Made by a program: the position numbers and the translations under genes
Part shown: positions 7,486-17,130 of the stretch, in pieces
Position numbering within the stretch: position 1 is the stretch's first letter
Layout: the number at the start of each line of letters is the position of its first letter
Source: an uncultured Aeromonadales bacterium
Lineage (GTDB): Bacteria; Pseudomonadota; Gammaproteobacteria; Enterobacterales; Succinivibrionaceae
Direction: 5' to 3'
Length of the DNA: 64,000 bases
Assembly (NCBI GenBank): GCA_902782145.1
Contig: CACZLZ010000006.1
Span: 34,211 to 98,210 of the forward strand
The notes under the pieces: generated by a model
What the model was told of the DNA's origin: nothing
Databases searched by the model: none
The model's input: only the letters and a program-made list of their open reading frames with translations

Positions 7486-10221
7486 ATGATGATGACGGAC
7501 AGTGAAATTGAGGCTTATCTGAAGGATCACCGGGTTGATCCCTCCCTTCACACGGTGCGGGCCAAGCTTATGAGCCATGCCGCGCTGTCAGTGACCCGGG
7601 CCCTGAAGGGCGCCGGCTTCAGATCCTTCCTGGTGGGCGGCTGCATCCGGGACATCTTTATGGGCAAGGAGCCCAAGGACTTTGACGTGGCCACGGACGC
7701 CACCCCTGAGCAGGTCAAGGCGGTGTTCCGCAACCGGCAGGCCCGGATCATCGGCCGGCGCTTCCGTATTGTCCATGTGGTGTTTAACATCCCCGGCCGC
7801 TCCCGGGACCGTCGGCGGGGCGCTCCCCGCCAGGAGATCATTGAGGTGACCACCTTCCGGGGCGGCGCCGGCGAGGAGGCAGAGGCCGGGACAGATCGTG
7901 TGGTGGGCCGTGCGGGCATGCTGGTCCGGGACAACACCTTTGGCACCATTGCCACCGACGTGCTGCGCCGGGATTTCACCATCAACTCCCTGTATTTTGA
8001 TCCCGAGGGCGGGATCCTGTATGACTTCCTGGGTGGGATCGGGGATCTCAGGGAGCGGCGCATCGACATCATCGGGGAGCCGGATGTGCGCTACCGGGAA
8101 GATCCGGTGCGGATGCTCCGGGCAGTGCGCTTTGCCGCCAAGCTGGACATGATCATGACCCCCCGCACCAGCGATCCCATGCACGATTACGCAGGGCTCC
8201 TGGAGGGGGTGTCCAATGCCCGGATGTACGATGAGATGAAGAAGATGCTGCTCACCGGCAATGCGGAGCGGACCTATGCTCTGATGCAGAAGCAGGAGCT
8301 GGCACAGCATGTCTTCCCGGGGCTTGAGGCGGCTCTGGAGGACCGGAAGGACGGCGCCGCCTTCAGGCGCTTTATCACCCTGGTGTTCCGGGGCACCGAT
8401 CAGCGGATCCGGTCCGGCAAGGCTCCCAATGAGCGCTTCCTCTTTGCCTGCCTGCTGTGGCCGGAGTTCATGATCGCTGTCCGGGGATCCCTGGGAAGTG
8501 GCGATCCCGGAGCCTGGAGGCGCCTGATCACTTCCAAGGGCCTGCGCTCCGCCACGGATTCGGTGCTCCGCCGCCAGGCCGCCCACACCATGTATCCCCA
8601 CTTTGTAGTGGATGACATTGCCGGGATCTGGCGCCTCATGGCCCGGATGCAGACGGTGACGTCCCTGGGGGATCCCCTCCTGGACAAGATCTGCGACGAC
8701 GACTCCTTCATGCACCTGTACAAGGCCTGCTGCGACTTCCTTCATTACCGCTCCGAGGCCGGGGAGAGTGAGCAGGTGCGGAAGGCCTGCGATCTGTGGT
8801 TCAGGATCCTGGTGGATCGGGATCTGGAGATGCCCGGCCAGACCGGCAACTCCATGAAGAATGCCGCCACCGTGCGGGCTGAGGAGTCCCAGGATCGGCA
8901 GAAGCCTGCGTCTGCATCTGCGTCTGAAACGGAGGCCGGGGACAGCGCTCCCGCCTCTCCTGACGGCGCCGGGGCCCAAGAGATCCGGGAGAGTGCTCCG
9001 GAGCCGGGCTGTCAGCATGGGGAGCGGGATGAGGACGACGCCTCCGGGAAGTCCGTGCGTAAGAAGGCCGCTCTCCGGCGGGACGCTGCCGCTGCTGCCG
9101 GGGAATGGCCGTTCCAGGATCAGCTGGAGAATGGCGCCGGGGCAGTACAGAGCCAGGAGCAGGCGGAGTACAGCGCCGGGCCAGTGAGGTCCCGGGAGCA
9201 GATGGAGGACAGCGCCGGTGATGAGTCCCAGATCCTGTCCTCCTGTCCGGTCATGGATCCCGATTTCACACTGGTGCCGGGGGGATCCGGCCGTTTCCCC
9301 GACGGACTCAAGGGCGGCACGGTGGATCTGGCAGCAGATCCCCGGGAGGCCTTCCAGGAGGATCCCCTGCGGATCCTCCGCATGATCCGCATGGCCGTGG
9401 CCTTTGACGCCCGGATCATGCCCCGATCGGCCGATCCGGTCTACACCATGGGTGCCCTCCTGGACAGCGTGCCGCCACGGGACCGGTTTCAGGAGGTCAG
9501 GAACCTGCTCCTTTGCGGTCATTCCCGCCGGTGCCTTGAATATCTGCTGAAGTTCAATCTGCTGCGCTACCTGTTTCCGGAGCTTGACCGGATCATCAAT
9601 GCCGGGGATGGCCTGAAGCGGGTTCGCTTCATCGGCTACGCTCTGCAGGTTGCGGACGCTGATCTTCAGGGATCCCGGGATCTGCGCCGGGCCGAGCGCC
9701 TGATCTTTGCCGCCCTGCTGTGGCCGGTGATGCAGGAGAAGATCGTCAACATCAGCGGTGAGAACTGGATCCAGGAGCCACCTCCCGCACCGGAGTGGCG
9801 TCTGATCGCCGGGGCTGCGGCCGATCTCCTGGAGCGCCAGTGCGCCAGCCTGTTGCTGCCCCAGGATCTGAAGACCACCATGTGCTCTGTGTGGCTCCTG
9901 ATGCTGGACATGAGCGGCACCAGTGCCGCCCCCCAGACCCAGTGGGAGGTGTACAACAGCGAATTCTTCCAGACTGGATGTCAGCTGCTGACCCTCCGGG
10001 CACGCTTTGATCCCCGCCTGGCCTTTGCCGTGGAGTACTGGGAGCAGGTACGTGACCGTCTGGCCGGCTCCCGCTCTGGACAGGCTGCCGGATCTGCGGA
10101 CATGGCCGAGTTTGAGGCCCTGCCGGAGGATCAGGTGTCCGGTGAGAGCGACGGCAACTCCGTGACTGCTGCCCAGCCCCTCTCCGACGGCGAGTACAGC
10201 AATGATGAGAGTTTCTTCTGA
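7486..10221 (+). CDS. pcnB: Poly(A) polymerase I with a second, head-less body domain
   Basis: Adds poly(A) to RNA 3' ends and so promotes RNA decay. About 911 residues, roughly double the usual ~450. Residues 1-200 are the catalytic head: FLVGGCIRD, the metal-binding DFD in KEPKDFDVAT (about 65-67), and RRDFTINSLYFD. EDPVRMLRAVRFAAKL opens the neck/body (about 205-450). A 150-residue Glu/Ala/Gly/Ser-rich linker follows, with threefold EQ...SAG repeats. Residues about 613-865 then repeat the body: EDPLRILRMIRMA, MPRSADP, LLLCGHSRRCLEYL, LRYLFPELD, AALLWP and a C-terminal LLTLRARFDPRLA, without a head. The usual Arg-rich tail is absent. The start is one of three consecutive ATGs (7486-7494) without a strong Shine-Dalgarno. 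The 3' end overlaps folK by 20 bp, as pcnB-folK neighbours elsewhere. Confidence 0.92.
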   Translation: MMMTDSEIEAYLKDHRVDPSLHTVRAKLMSHAALSVTRALKGAGFRSFLVGGCIRDIFMGKEPKDFDVATDATPEQVKAVFRNRQARIIGRRFRIVHVVFNIPGRSRDRRRGAPRQEIIEVTTFRGGAGEEAEAGTDRVVGRAGMLVRDNTFGTIATDVLRRDFTINSLYFDPEGGILYDFLGGIGDLRERRIDIIGEPDVRYREDPVRMLRAVRFAAKLDMIMTPRTSDPMHDYAGLLEGVSNARMYDEMKKMLLTGNAERTYALMQKQELAQHVFPGLEAALEDRKDGAAFRRFITLVFRGTDQRIRSGKAPNERFLFACLLWPEFMIAVRGSLGSGDPGAWRRLITSKGLRSATDSVLRRQAAHTMYPHFVVDDIAGIWRLMARMQTVTSLGDPLLDKICDDDSFMHLYKACCDFLHYRSEAGESEQVRKACDLWFRILVDRDLEMPGQTGNSMKNAATVRAEESQDRQKPASASASETEAGDSAPASPDGAGAQEIRESAPEPGCQHGERDEDDASGKSVRKKAALRRDAAAAAGEWPFQDQLENGAGAVQSQEQAEYSAGPVRSREQMEDSAGDESQILSSCPVMDPDFTLVPGGSGRFPDGLKGGTVDLAADPREAFQEDPLRILRMIRMAVAFDARIMPRSADPVYTMGALLDSVPPRDRFQEVRNLLLCGHSRRCLEYLLKFNLLRYLFPELDRIINAGDGLKRVRFIGYALQVADADLQGSRDLRRAERLIFAALLWPVMQEKIVNISGENWIQEPPPAPEWRLIAGAAADLLERQCASLLLPQDLKTTMCSVWLLMLDMSGTSAAPQTQWEVYNSEFFQTGCQLLTLRARFDPRLAFAVEYWEQVRDRLAGSRSGQAAGSADMAEFEALPEDQVSGESDGNSVTAAQPLSDGEYSNDESFF

Positions 10222-10864
10222 GCCCTCTGCTGATCTCCCTGCCGGAGTGACACCGTCTGTGACAGGTTTGTCTGCTCCTGATGCGTTTGTGACGGGTGCG
10301 TCTGTGACGGGGCTGTCCGTGTCCGGTGCTCCTGTGACCGGGGCGGCCGGGGAGAACTCCGGGATCGTCCGGGCCTATGTGGGGCTGGGCTCCAACCTGG
10401 AGGATCCCCTGGAGCATGTGCGCACTGCCTGCCGGGAACTGGACGGGATCCGGAACACCCGGGTGGCCGGCTGCTCTCATCTGTACCGCACGCCTCCCGT
10501 GGGCCCCCAGGATCAGGATGACTTTGTCAACGGCGTTGCCGCACTGGACACCTCCCTTGCCCCCCTGGAACTGCTGGACGCCCTCCAGGTCCTGGAGGCG
10601 GCCCACCGCCGGGTGCGCCTGCGCCACTGGGGCCCCCGCACCCTGGATCTGGATCTGCTGCTATACGGCGGCAGGATCATCACTCACCCCCGTCTGACGG
10701 TTCCCCATCCGGAAATGCGCCGCCGGGCTTTTGTCCTGGTGCCTCTCCGGGATCTTGCGCAGCAACTGGATCCGGATCTCCGTCTGCCCACCGGCGAGAG
10801 CCTGGAGCAGCTCCTGTCATCCCTTCCCCCCGGCGATTTGAAAATCTCCCCTGTTTTTCTATAA
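10202..10864 (+). CDS. folK: 2-amino-4-hydroxy-6-hydroxymethyldihydropteridine pyrophosphokinase
   Basis: Transfers pyrophosphate from ATP to hydroxymethyl-dihydropterin in folate synthesis. The canonical fold starts at [13 protein letters not shown] (about residue 57) and includes [19 protein letters not shown], the pterin/ATP-binding [14 protein letters not shown] and [16 protein letters not shown]. The reading frame carries a ~55-residue N-terminal extension rich in Val, Thr, Gly and Ser with a repeating VTG(L/A)S pattern. There is no ATG between 10205 and the conserved start, so translation begins either at 10202 (overlapping the end of pcnB) or at an internal GTG. The -35 and part of the -10 of the panB promoter lie inside the last codons. 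Confidence 0.88.
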   Translation: MMRVSSEPSADLPAGVTPSVTGLSAPDAFVTGASVTGLSVSGAPVTGAAGENSGIVRAYVGLGSNLEDPLEHVRTACRELDGIRNTRVAGCSHLYRTPPVGPQDQDDFVNGVAALDTSLAPLELLDALQVLEAAHRRVRLRHWGPRTLDLDLLLYGGRIITHPRLTVPHPEMRRRAFVLVPLRDLAQQLDPDLRLPTGESLEQLLSSLPPGDLKISPVFL

Positions 10865-10865
10865 T
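10838..10865 (+). promoter_or_regulatory. Promoter of panB
   Basis: TTGAAA (10838-10843), 16 bp, TATAAT (10860-10865), overlapping the folK stop codon. Confidence 0.8.
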
Positions 10866-10904
10866 GACCGCCGGAAGCGTGTTTTTTTCATTCCGGGAGC
10901 GGCC

Positions 10905-11699
10905 ATGGCCAAGACAACATTATCCACCCTGAGGGAATACAAGAAGGACGGGCGCCGTTTCGGCACCATCACCGCCTATGACGCTGCCTTTGCGCGCCTG
11001 TTTGACGAGTGCGGGGTGCCGGCTCTCCTGGTGGGTGACTCCCTGGGCATGGTGATGCAGGGCCGGGAGAGCACCCTGGGGGTGACCATTGAGGATGTGG
11101 CTTACCATACATCCTGCGTCAGCCGGGCTGTGGCCAACAGTCTGATCCTGGCGGACATGCCCTTCATGACTTATGACACCCCGGAGAATGCCTGCCGCAA
11201 TGCTGCGCTGCTGATGCGCGCCGGGGCCTCGGTGGTGAAGATCGAGGGCGGCAGCTGGCTGTGTCACACGGTGGAATGCCTGATCCGCTGCGGTGTTCCG
11301 GTGTGCGCCCATCTGGGCCTCACTCCCCAGTCGGTGAATGTGTTCGGTGGCTACAAGATCCAGGGCCGCAGCGCCGATCAGGCTCAGCAGTTGAAGGAGG
11401 ATGCCCGGGCCCTCCAGGATGCCGGTGCCGGTCTGCTGGTGCTGGAGTGCGTGCCGGCGCCCCTGGCCCGGGAGATCACATCCTCCCTTGCGATCCCGGT
11501 GATCGGCATCGGTGCCGGATCCGGCACTGACGGTCAGATCCTGGTGATGCACGACGCCTTCGGCATCACCCCGGGACGCACCCCCCGCTTCGCCCGGAAC
11601 TTCCTCTCCGAGGCCGGAGATCTCCGGGCGGCGGTGAAACTTTACCTGGATGAGGTGGCCAGCGGCGCTTTCCCCAGCGAGTCCCAGAGTTTCTTCTGA
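10905..11699 (+). CDS. panB: 3-methyl-2-oxobutanoate hydroxymethyltransferase
   Basis: First committed step of pantothenate synthesis: transfers a hydroxymethyl group from 5,10-methylene-THF to 2-oxoisovalerate. 264 residues, full length. Key blocks are [27 protein letters not shown] (Mg-binding Asp), [42 protein letters not shown] with the catalytic Glu, and [18 protein letters not shown]. It has its own promoter in the end of folK. panC follows only after a 725-bp gap, so panB and panC are probably separate transcripts here. Confidence 0.96.
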   Translation: MAKTTLSTLREYKKDGRRFGTITAYDAAFARLFDECGVPALLVGDSLGMVMQGRESTLGVTIEDVAYHTSCVSRAVANSLILADMPFMTYDTPENACRNAALLMRAGASVVKIEGGSWLCHTVECLIRCGVPVCAHLGLTPQSVNVFGGYKIQGRSADQAQQLKEDARALQDAGAGLLVLECVPAPLAREITSSLAIPVIGIGAGSGTDGQILVMHDAFGITPGRTPRFARNFLSEAGDLRAAVKLYLDEVASGAFPSESQSFF

Positions 11700-12373
11700 G
11701 AACCTCCCGGAGCCCACCGCTCATCTTATCCCCATTCAGATGATCTGCGCCGCTCCTGTCCGTTCTTTCCCGGGCAGTGCGGCCCTGTGCTTCAGATCCC
11801 AGGGCGGCTTAGGTGCTGCCGCCATCATCCATCCTGCCGTCAGCCACAGACGCCACGCCGCCCTGTTTCCCCGGAGCCGCCGGTGTCAGCAGACATCCCC
11901 GCCGCTGTCAGCACATAGCCCCGCCGTTGGTCTGAGGACTCATCCCTGCCGCCGCCGCCGCCGCAACATCAGCCCATTCCCCCAGTCCTCCAGGCAGGCA
12001 TCTGCTTGGCCATTCCCGCAGTCCGGCAATCCGCTCGGCCATTCCAGATGCTCGGTCCCAGCTCTGCCATTTCCGGAAGAACGCACCGTCGGCACTGATC
12101 TCCTTTTCCGGATCATCCAGAGCATGACTCTTCCCGGGAGAGGAGCGGTATGCTGCCCGGGCGTTCATCTCCTGGGAGATGACAGGGAGCGGGCGGGGCA
12201 GGGCAGGGAAGGGTAGGGTAGGGTAGGGTAGGGTAGGGCAGGGCAGGTATGTACCGGGAGACGGGCGGAGCCGGCTGGAGACTGCGGAGAGGGCGTGGCA
12301 GGGCGGGGCTGTCATGTCAGGTCATGCTCCTGGGAGTGCCGGGGCTTCCGGGTGAGCCCGGTCTCAGGTGAAG
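11700..12373. other. Long intergenic region panB-panC
   Basis: About 670 bp without a convincing gene. It holds a CCG trinucleotide run near 11947-11964 and a G-rich tandem tract (separate entry). No terminator for panB was found. Confidence 0.6.
12190..12246 (+). repeat. GGGTA-type G-tract repeat, potential G-quadruplex
   Basis: Runs of at least three G occur every five bases: four or five tandem GGGTA units flanked on both sides by GGGCA or GGGAA units, about ten G-runs in all. It lies about 130 bp upstream of the panC -10 on the non-template strand. G-quadruplex formation is inferred from the G-run spacing. Confidence 0.85.
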
Positions 12374-12382
12374 TGCTATAAT
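12374..12382 (+). promoter_or_regulatory. Promoter of panC (extended -10)
   Basis: TGCTATAAT with no good -35 at 17 bp upstream. It lies 43 bp before the start codon. Confidence 0.75.
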
Positions 12383-12424
12383 GCCCCCGTTGCATTTCAG
12401 TTGCGGAGGAGGAGAAACACCGCC

Positions 12425-13276
12425 ATGAGAACTGTGGAAACCATTGAGGAAGCCGTTGCGGCGGCAGCCGAGCTCCGGAAAAACGGTGCCACCTTGGCAC
12501 TGGTCCCTACCATGGGGAACCTGCATCAGGGGCATCTGACCCTGGTGCGTGAGGCCAGAAAGCTGGCAGATCACACTGCGGTGAGCATTTTCGTCAATCC
12601 CCTGCAGTTCAACAACCGGGAGGATCTGCGCACCTATCCCCGTACCCCGGAGGCTGATCTGGCCCTGCTGGAGGCTGAGGGTGCGGATCTGGTGTTCCTG
12701 CCCCGTCCGGAGATCATGTATCCCCAGGGACTGGAGTCCCACACCACGGTCTTTGTTCCCGGACTTTCCGACATGCTGGAGGGGGCTCTCCGGCCCGGTC
12801 ATTTTAGGGGCGTCACCACTGTGGTGTGCAAGCTGTTCAACATCTTCCGTCCCGACTGCGCCATGTTCGGTCTGAAGGACTTCCAGCAGGTGGCGGTGCT
12901 GAAGAAGATGGTCCGGGACATGTGCTTGGGCGTGCGCATTGTGGAGGTCCCCATTGTCCGGGATGAGGGCGGACTGGCCCTTTCCTCCAGAAACGGCCTG
13001 CTCTCTGAGGAGGAGAAGATCCGTGCCCGGAAGATCAGCCAGCGCATGTTCGCCGTCAGGGATGCGATCCTGGCCGGCCGCCGGGACTATGACGCATTGG
13101 CTGCGGAGGCCGCTGCTGATCTGAACCAAGTGGAGGGCTTTGCCACGGACTCGGTGGACATTGTGAATGCTGACACTCTGGAAAAGGCTGCCCCTGATAC
13201 CAGGCGTGTTGCCGTGCTCATGGCAGTGAAGGTTGGACCCACCCGTCTTATTGACAGCGTTGCCTTTGATCTGTGA
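12425..13276 (+). CDS. panC: Pantothenate synthetase (pantoate-beta-alanine ligase)
   Basis: ATP-dependent condensation of pantoate and beta-alanine. 283 residues. Shows the class I nucleotidyl-transferase motif PTMGNLHQGHLTLV, FVNPLQFNNREDL, the pantoate site around GHFRGVTTVVCKLFNIF, FGLKDFQQ, and the ATP-binding LALSSRNGLL (KMSKS-like). The ATG at 12425 follows GGAGGAG at good spacing; the frame opens upstream but that part overlaps the promoter. The ~127-bp tandem array starts ten bases after the stop codon. Confidence 0.96.
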   Translation: MRTVETIEEAVAAAAELRKNGATLALVPTMGNLHQGHLTLVREARKLADHTAVSIFVNPLQFNNREDLRTYPRTPEADLALLEAEGADLVFLPRPEIMYPQGLESHTTVFVPGLSDMLEGALRPGHFRGVTTVVCKLFNIFRPDCAMFGLKDFQQVAVLKKMVRDMCLGVRIVEVPIVRDEGGLALSSRNGLLSEEEKIRARKISQRMFAVRDAILAGRRDYDALAAEAAADLNQVEGFATDSVDIVNADTLEKAAPDTRRVAVLMAVKVGPTRLIDSVAFDL

Positions 13277-13285
13277 TTGGTGGCG

Positions 13286-14012
13286 TTTCTGAGTCCGGAG
13301 CCTCTCTGATGCCTCACAAAGCCTTGCGGGAACAGGCTTTCCGGGGGGGGCAGAGCCGTCAATTTAGCGGGTGCGAATTTGGCAGCAGCGGCAGTGCGTG
13401 GGGGATCCTCCCGTTTCTGATTTCGGAGCCTCTCTGATGCCTCACAAAGCCTTGTGGGAACAGGCTTTCCGGGGTGTCAGAGCCGTCAAATTAGCGGGTG
13501 CGAATTTGGCAACAGCGGCAGTGCGTTGGGGCTCCTCCCGTTTCTGATTTCGGGGCCTCTCTGATGTCTCACAAAGCCTTGTGGGAACAGGCTTTCCTGG
13601 GGTTCAGAGCCGTCAATTTAGCGGGTGCGAATTTGGCAGCAGCGGCAGTGCGTGGAGGCTCCTACCGTTTCTGACTTCGGAGCCTCTCTGATGCTTCACA
13701 AAGCCTTGTGGGAACACCCTTTTCGGGGCGCCAGAGCCGTCAAATTAGCGGGTGCGAATTTGGCAGCAGCGGCAGGGCGTGGGGGATCCTCCCGTTTCTG
13801 ACTACGGAACTTCTCTGATGCCGCACAAAGCCTTGCAGGAACAGGCTTTCCTGGGGTTCAGAGCCGTCAAATTAGCGGGTGCGAATTTTGCAGTAACGGC
13901 AGGGCGGGGGCTCCACCCGTTTCTGACTTCGGAGCCTCTCTGATGCCTCACAAAGCCTTGTGGGAACAGGCTTTCCGTGGTTCAGAGCCGTCAAATTAGC
14001 GGGTGCGAATTT
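13286..14012. repeat. Six-copy ~127-bp noncoding tandem array between panC and panD
   Basis: Units begin at 13286, 13414, 13541, 13668, 13795 and 13920 (spacing 128, 127, 127, 127, 125) and the sixth stops at 14012. Every unit has TTTCTGA, CTCTCTGATG, CACAAAGCCTTG, CAGAGCCGTCAA and TAGCGGGTGCGAATTT. Two inverted repeats recur: AAAGCCT...AGGCTTT (7-bp stem, 9-base loop; broken in unit 4) and CAAATT...AATTTG around AGCGGGTGCG (perfect in several units, CAATTT in units 1 and 3). The period is not a multiple of three and all frames hold stops, so the array is not coding. The units differ by scattered substitutions and small indels. It is too long-period and has no spacers for CRISPR. Possible roles are an RNA-processing or terminator-like region for panC, or a minisatellite. 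Confidence 0.95.
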
Positions 14013-14246
14013 CTGGTGCCCTGGCCTGAGTGCCCGCTTGGCAGCTCCCCCAATGCCGCCGGTTTGGCGTCCCTGGCCTGTGGCTTCATGTCTCCCGGCC
14101 TTCAACTCCCCGTAAGCCATTCTTCAGGTCCCTTCCTTTCTTTCCACGGCCTTCCATGCTTTATGCTGCTGGCCTGACCGGAGATCCGATCAGCGGTCAC
14201 AGGGGGCTTTTTGCTGATTTTTATGTGATCAGTTTTTTTGAAAATT

Positions 14247-14255
14247 TGCTAGAAT
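14247..14255 (+). promoter_or_regulatory. Promoter of panD (extended -10)
   Basis: TGCTAGAAT; the -35 region is a poor match. It lies about 70 bp upstream of the panD start. Confidence 0.7.
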
Positions 14256-14326
14256 AGATCACAGTTTTTTGGCAGTCAGGACGGTTTCCCGTCCTTTTTT
14301 CCGGTTGCAGATGCAGGGAGCATGGA

Positions 14327-14707
14327 ATGCAGAGAACAATGCTTTTGGGGAAGTTGCACAAGGCCCGTGTGACTCATGCCGTGCTGAACTATGAGGGATC
14401 ATGCAGCATTGATCTTGATCTGCTGGATGCCTCCGGCATCCTGGAGAATGAGCAGATTGACATCTACAACGTGGACACCGGCGCCAGGTTCCATACCTAT
14501 GCCATTGCCGGGGAGCGGGGATCCGGCATGATCTCCCTGAATGGCGCCGCTGCCCGGATGGCTGCCGTGGGGGACACGGTGATCATTGCCGCTTACGGGA
14601 TCTTCTCTGATGAGGAGGCTCGGCACCATCATCCCCGTCTGGTGTATCTCAATGAGAAGAACCAGATCGTGCGCATTGGCAAGGCCATTCCGGTGCAGAT
14701 GATCTGA
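14327..14707 (+). CDS. panD: Aspartate 1-decarboxylase proenzyme
   Basis: Makes beta-alanine for pantothenate. 126 residues, full length. The self-cleavage site is NYEG-SCSID, placing Gly24-Ser25 as in E. coli; Ser25 becomes the pyruvoyl group. Other conserved parts are [48 protein letters not shown] and the C-terminal KAIPVQ. AGGGAG lies about ten bases before the ATG. pth begins two bases after the stop codon, so the two are probably co-transcribed, an uncommon pairing. Confidence 0.96.
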   Translation: MQRTMLLGKLHKARVTHAVLNYEGSCSIDLDLLDASGILENEQIDIYNVDTGARFHTYAIAGERGSGMISLNGAAARMAAVGDTVIIAAYGIFSDEEARHHHPRLVYLNEKNQIVRIGKAIPVQMI

Positions 14708-14708
14708 C

Positions 14709-15293
14709 ATGCCTATCAGACTTGTGGCCGGCCTGGGCAACCCAGGGGCCGAATATGAGCATACCCGGCACAACACCGGTGCCGATCTGGTCACCGCGGC
14801 GGCAGATCGTCTCGGGATCCGCCTCCAGCCCTCCTCCCGCTTTCTGGGTCTTGCCGGCAGCGCCTCAGTTGCCGGATCCCAGCTGCATCTCCTGCTTCCC
14901 ACCACCTATATGAACCTCAGCGGCCGCTCAGTGGCTGCCCTGGCAGGCTTTTACAAGATCCCTCCGGAGGAGATCCTGGTGGTGCATGACGAACTGGATC
15001 TGGAGCCGGGACAGGTGCGGCTGAAACTGGGGGGCGGTCATGCCGGTCACAACGGTCTCAAGAGCATCATTTCCTGTCTGGGCAACTGCCCGGGCTTTTA
15101 CCGGCTGCGCCTGGGGATCGGCAAGCCCTCGGATCGCTCCCTGATGATCGGCTATGTCCTGGGGCGGCCCACACCGTCCGATCGTGAGCTGATTGCCGAT
15201 GCCACCCGGGACGCCCTGGACTGCCTGGAGGCGGTGCTGGCCGATCCCCAGAAGGCCATGAACCGGATCAACTCACCCCGCACCCGGGACTGA
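14709..15293 (+). CDS. pth: Peptidyl-tRNA hydrolase
   Basis: Releases tRNA from peptidyl-tRNA drop-off products. 194 residues. Carries GLGNPGAEYEHTRHNTG with the catalytic His at residue 21, PTTYMNLSG, VVHDELDLEPG with the catalytic Asp, and GGGHAGHNGLKSI. It is tightly linked to panD upstream and followed by ychF, the conserved pth-ychF pair of gammaproteobacteria. Confidence 0.96.
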   Translation: MPIRLVAGLGNPGAEYEHTRHNTGADLVTAAADRLGIRLQPSSRFLGLAGSASVAGSQLHLLLPTTYMNLSGRSVAALAGFYKIPPEEILVVHDELDLEPGQVRLKLGGGHAGHNGLKSIISCLGNCPGFYRLRLGIGKPSDRSLMIGYVLGRPTPSDRELIADATRDALDCLEAVLADPQKAMNRINSPRTRD

Positions 15294-15449
15294 ACGCCTG
15301 GGGCGGGATCCTCATCTGTGCCCTGCCGGGCTGGGGATCGCCGTTTTCCGCCCGGCGCTGGGGCGCCACCGGTTCCCGGTCTCCGGAAACAACCGGAACT
15401 CTTGTAAACAAACGACAACTGATAAATAACTGACTTAAAGGAGAGGCAA

Positions 15450-16541
15450 GTGGGTTTCAACTGCGGTATTGTCGGTCTTCCCAATGTGGGCAAGTCCACA
15501 CTGTTCAACGCCCTGACCAGGGCCGGCATCGAGGCTGCGAATTTTCCCTTCTGCACCATTGAGCCCAACACCGGTGTGGTGCCGGTGCCGGATCCTCGGC
15601 TGGATGTGCTGGCCGGGATTGATCACCCTCAGAAGATCGTCCCCGCTGCCATGGAGTTTGTTGACATTGCCGGTCTGGTGAAAGGCGCCTCCAAGGGTGA
15701 GGGCCTGGGCAACCAGTTCCTGTCCAATATCCGGGAGACTGATGCCATCGCCCATGTGGTGCGCTGTTTTGATGACGACAACATTGTCCATGTCAGTGGG
15801 CGCATTGATCCCGTCGGAGACATTGAGACCATCAACACTGAACTGGCCCTGGCAGATCTGGACACCTGCGAGAAGGCACTGTCCCGGGTGAGCCGCCGGG
15901 CCAAGAGCGGTGACAAGGCGGCGGTGACGGAGACCCGGGTGCTGGAGAAGTGCCAGGCGGTGCTGTCCGAAGCCCGGATGCTGCGGAGCCTGGTCCTGGA
16001 GCCCGAGGAGAAGGAGGCCATCAGAAGCATCTCCTTCCTGACCCTGAAGCCCACCATGTACATTGCCAATGTGGCTGAGGACGGCCTGGGTGGCAACGCC
16101 TACCTTGATGCGGTGAACGCTATTGCCAGCCAGGAGGGCTCGGTGGTGGTGCCGGTGTGCGCCGGCATTGAGGCGGAGCTGGCTGAGATGGATGAGGCTG
16201 ATCGGGGCGACTTCATGCGGGATCTGGGGATCGAGGAGCCGGGACTCAACCGGGTGATCCGGGCCGGCTACCGTCTGCTGAACCTGCACACCTTCTTCAC
16301 CGGCGGACCCAAGGAGGTCCGGGCCTGGACCATTCCCGTGGGCGCCACGGCACCCAAGGCCGCCGGCAAGATCCACACCGATTTTGAGAAGGGCTTCATC
16401 CGGGCCCAGACCATCTCCTATGAGGACTATGTCCGCTACAACGGTGAGACCGGAGCCAGGGAGGCCGGGAAGATGCGCTCTGAGGGCAAGGATTATGTGG
16501 TCCAGGACGGTGACGTGATGAACTTCCTGTTCAACGTCTGA
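15450..16541 (+). CDS. ychF: Redox/ribosome-associated Obg-family ATPase YchF
   Basis: P-loop protein of the Obg family that binds ATP in preference to GTP and associates with ribosomes. 363 residues. GLPNVGKST is the Walker [20 protein letters not shown] the switch region, and the C-terminal TGS domain ends in [15 protein letters not shown]. The start is a GTG at 15450 preceded by AAAGGAGAGG. The intergenic gap to pth (156 bp) suggests its own promoter, which I could not place. Confidence 0.96.
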   Translation: MGFNCGIVGLPNVGKSTLFNALTRAGIEAANFPFCTIEPNTGVVPVPDPRLDVLAGIDHPQKIVPAAMEFVDIAGLVKGASKGEGLGNQFLSNIRETDAIAHVVRCFDDDNIVHVSGRIDPVGDIETINTELALADLDTCEKALSRVSRRAKSGDKAAVTETRVLEKCQAVLSEARMLRSLVLEPEEKEAIRSISFLTLKPTMYIANVAEDGLGGNAYLDAVNAIASQEGSVVVPVCAGIEAELAEMDEADRGDFMRDLGIEEPGLNRVIRAGYRLLNLHTFFTGGPKEVRAWTIPVGATAPKAAGKIHTDFEKGFIRAQTISYEDYVRYNGETGAREAGKMRSEGKDYVVQDGDVMNFLFNV

Positions 16542-17130
16542 CATCCCGCCGCTTCCGGTGGAGGGCAGATTTTGCTCCCACGTCGGTAGGAACTCCCCCA
16601 TCTGTTCTTGCGGCAACAATCCCAGGCCCCGGCAGGCAGCCCCTTCCGGGGCTTTCCGATCTCTGATCTCTGGTGGCCACTGAAAGTGGATGATGTTGTC
16701 AGAGATACATTTTCTGCTCCGGATCCGTCTGCGCTCTGTCGCCTGTGGCGCAGGAAACTCCCCGGCAAAACTTTCAAGTTATCTTATCTTCACGGGTATG
16801 TTGATAACTCATTTTCTGCCCACAAGTGCCGGTGGGAACAGGATCTGTCCGCAGAATGGCGATGCAGATATTCCGGAAAAAAGTCCTGATCCGGGGTTTT
16901 GGGGAATATTCCGGAGAAAATATTGTGCCGGCCATCCAACTGTCACATCCACTTCAGGCACTGTCTGTCCAGTGTTAAATCCCTTTCTCCTGCATCCTTA
17001 AGATTGGCCGTTCCGGATCCAAAGAACTTATGTTCACCATCTCCCGGAAACCTGATCTTGATAGTAACACCAAGATTGGTCTGGTTGCTCTGTAGGGACG
17101 GAGACAGGGGCTGAACTTCCTTCAACTCTC
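16542..17130. other. Intergenic region at the edge of an accessory island
   Basis: About 590 bp, more AT-rich than its surroundings, no convincing gene. A weak hairpin (CCGCCG...CGGTGG) just after ychF may end transcription. Confidence 0.45.

Noticed and set aside
7588..9522. 644-codon open frame on the minus strand opposite pcnB
   Set aside because: Shadow of the GC-rich codon usage of pcnB; it is rich in Gly, His, Pro and Leu, with no family motif.
13752..13943. Small ORF inside the tandem array
   Set aside because: It is an accidental frame across repeat units whose period is not a multiple of three.
13286..14012. CRISPR array
   Set aside because: Units are contiguous ~127-bp copies with no unique spacers, and no cas genes are present.
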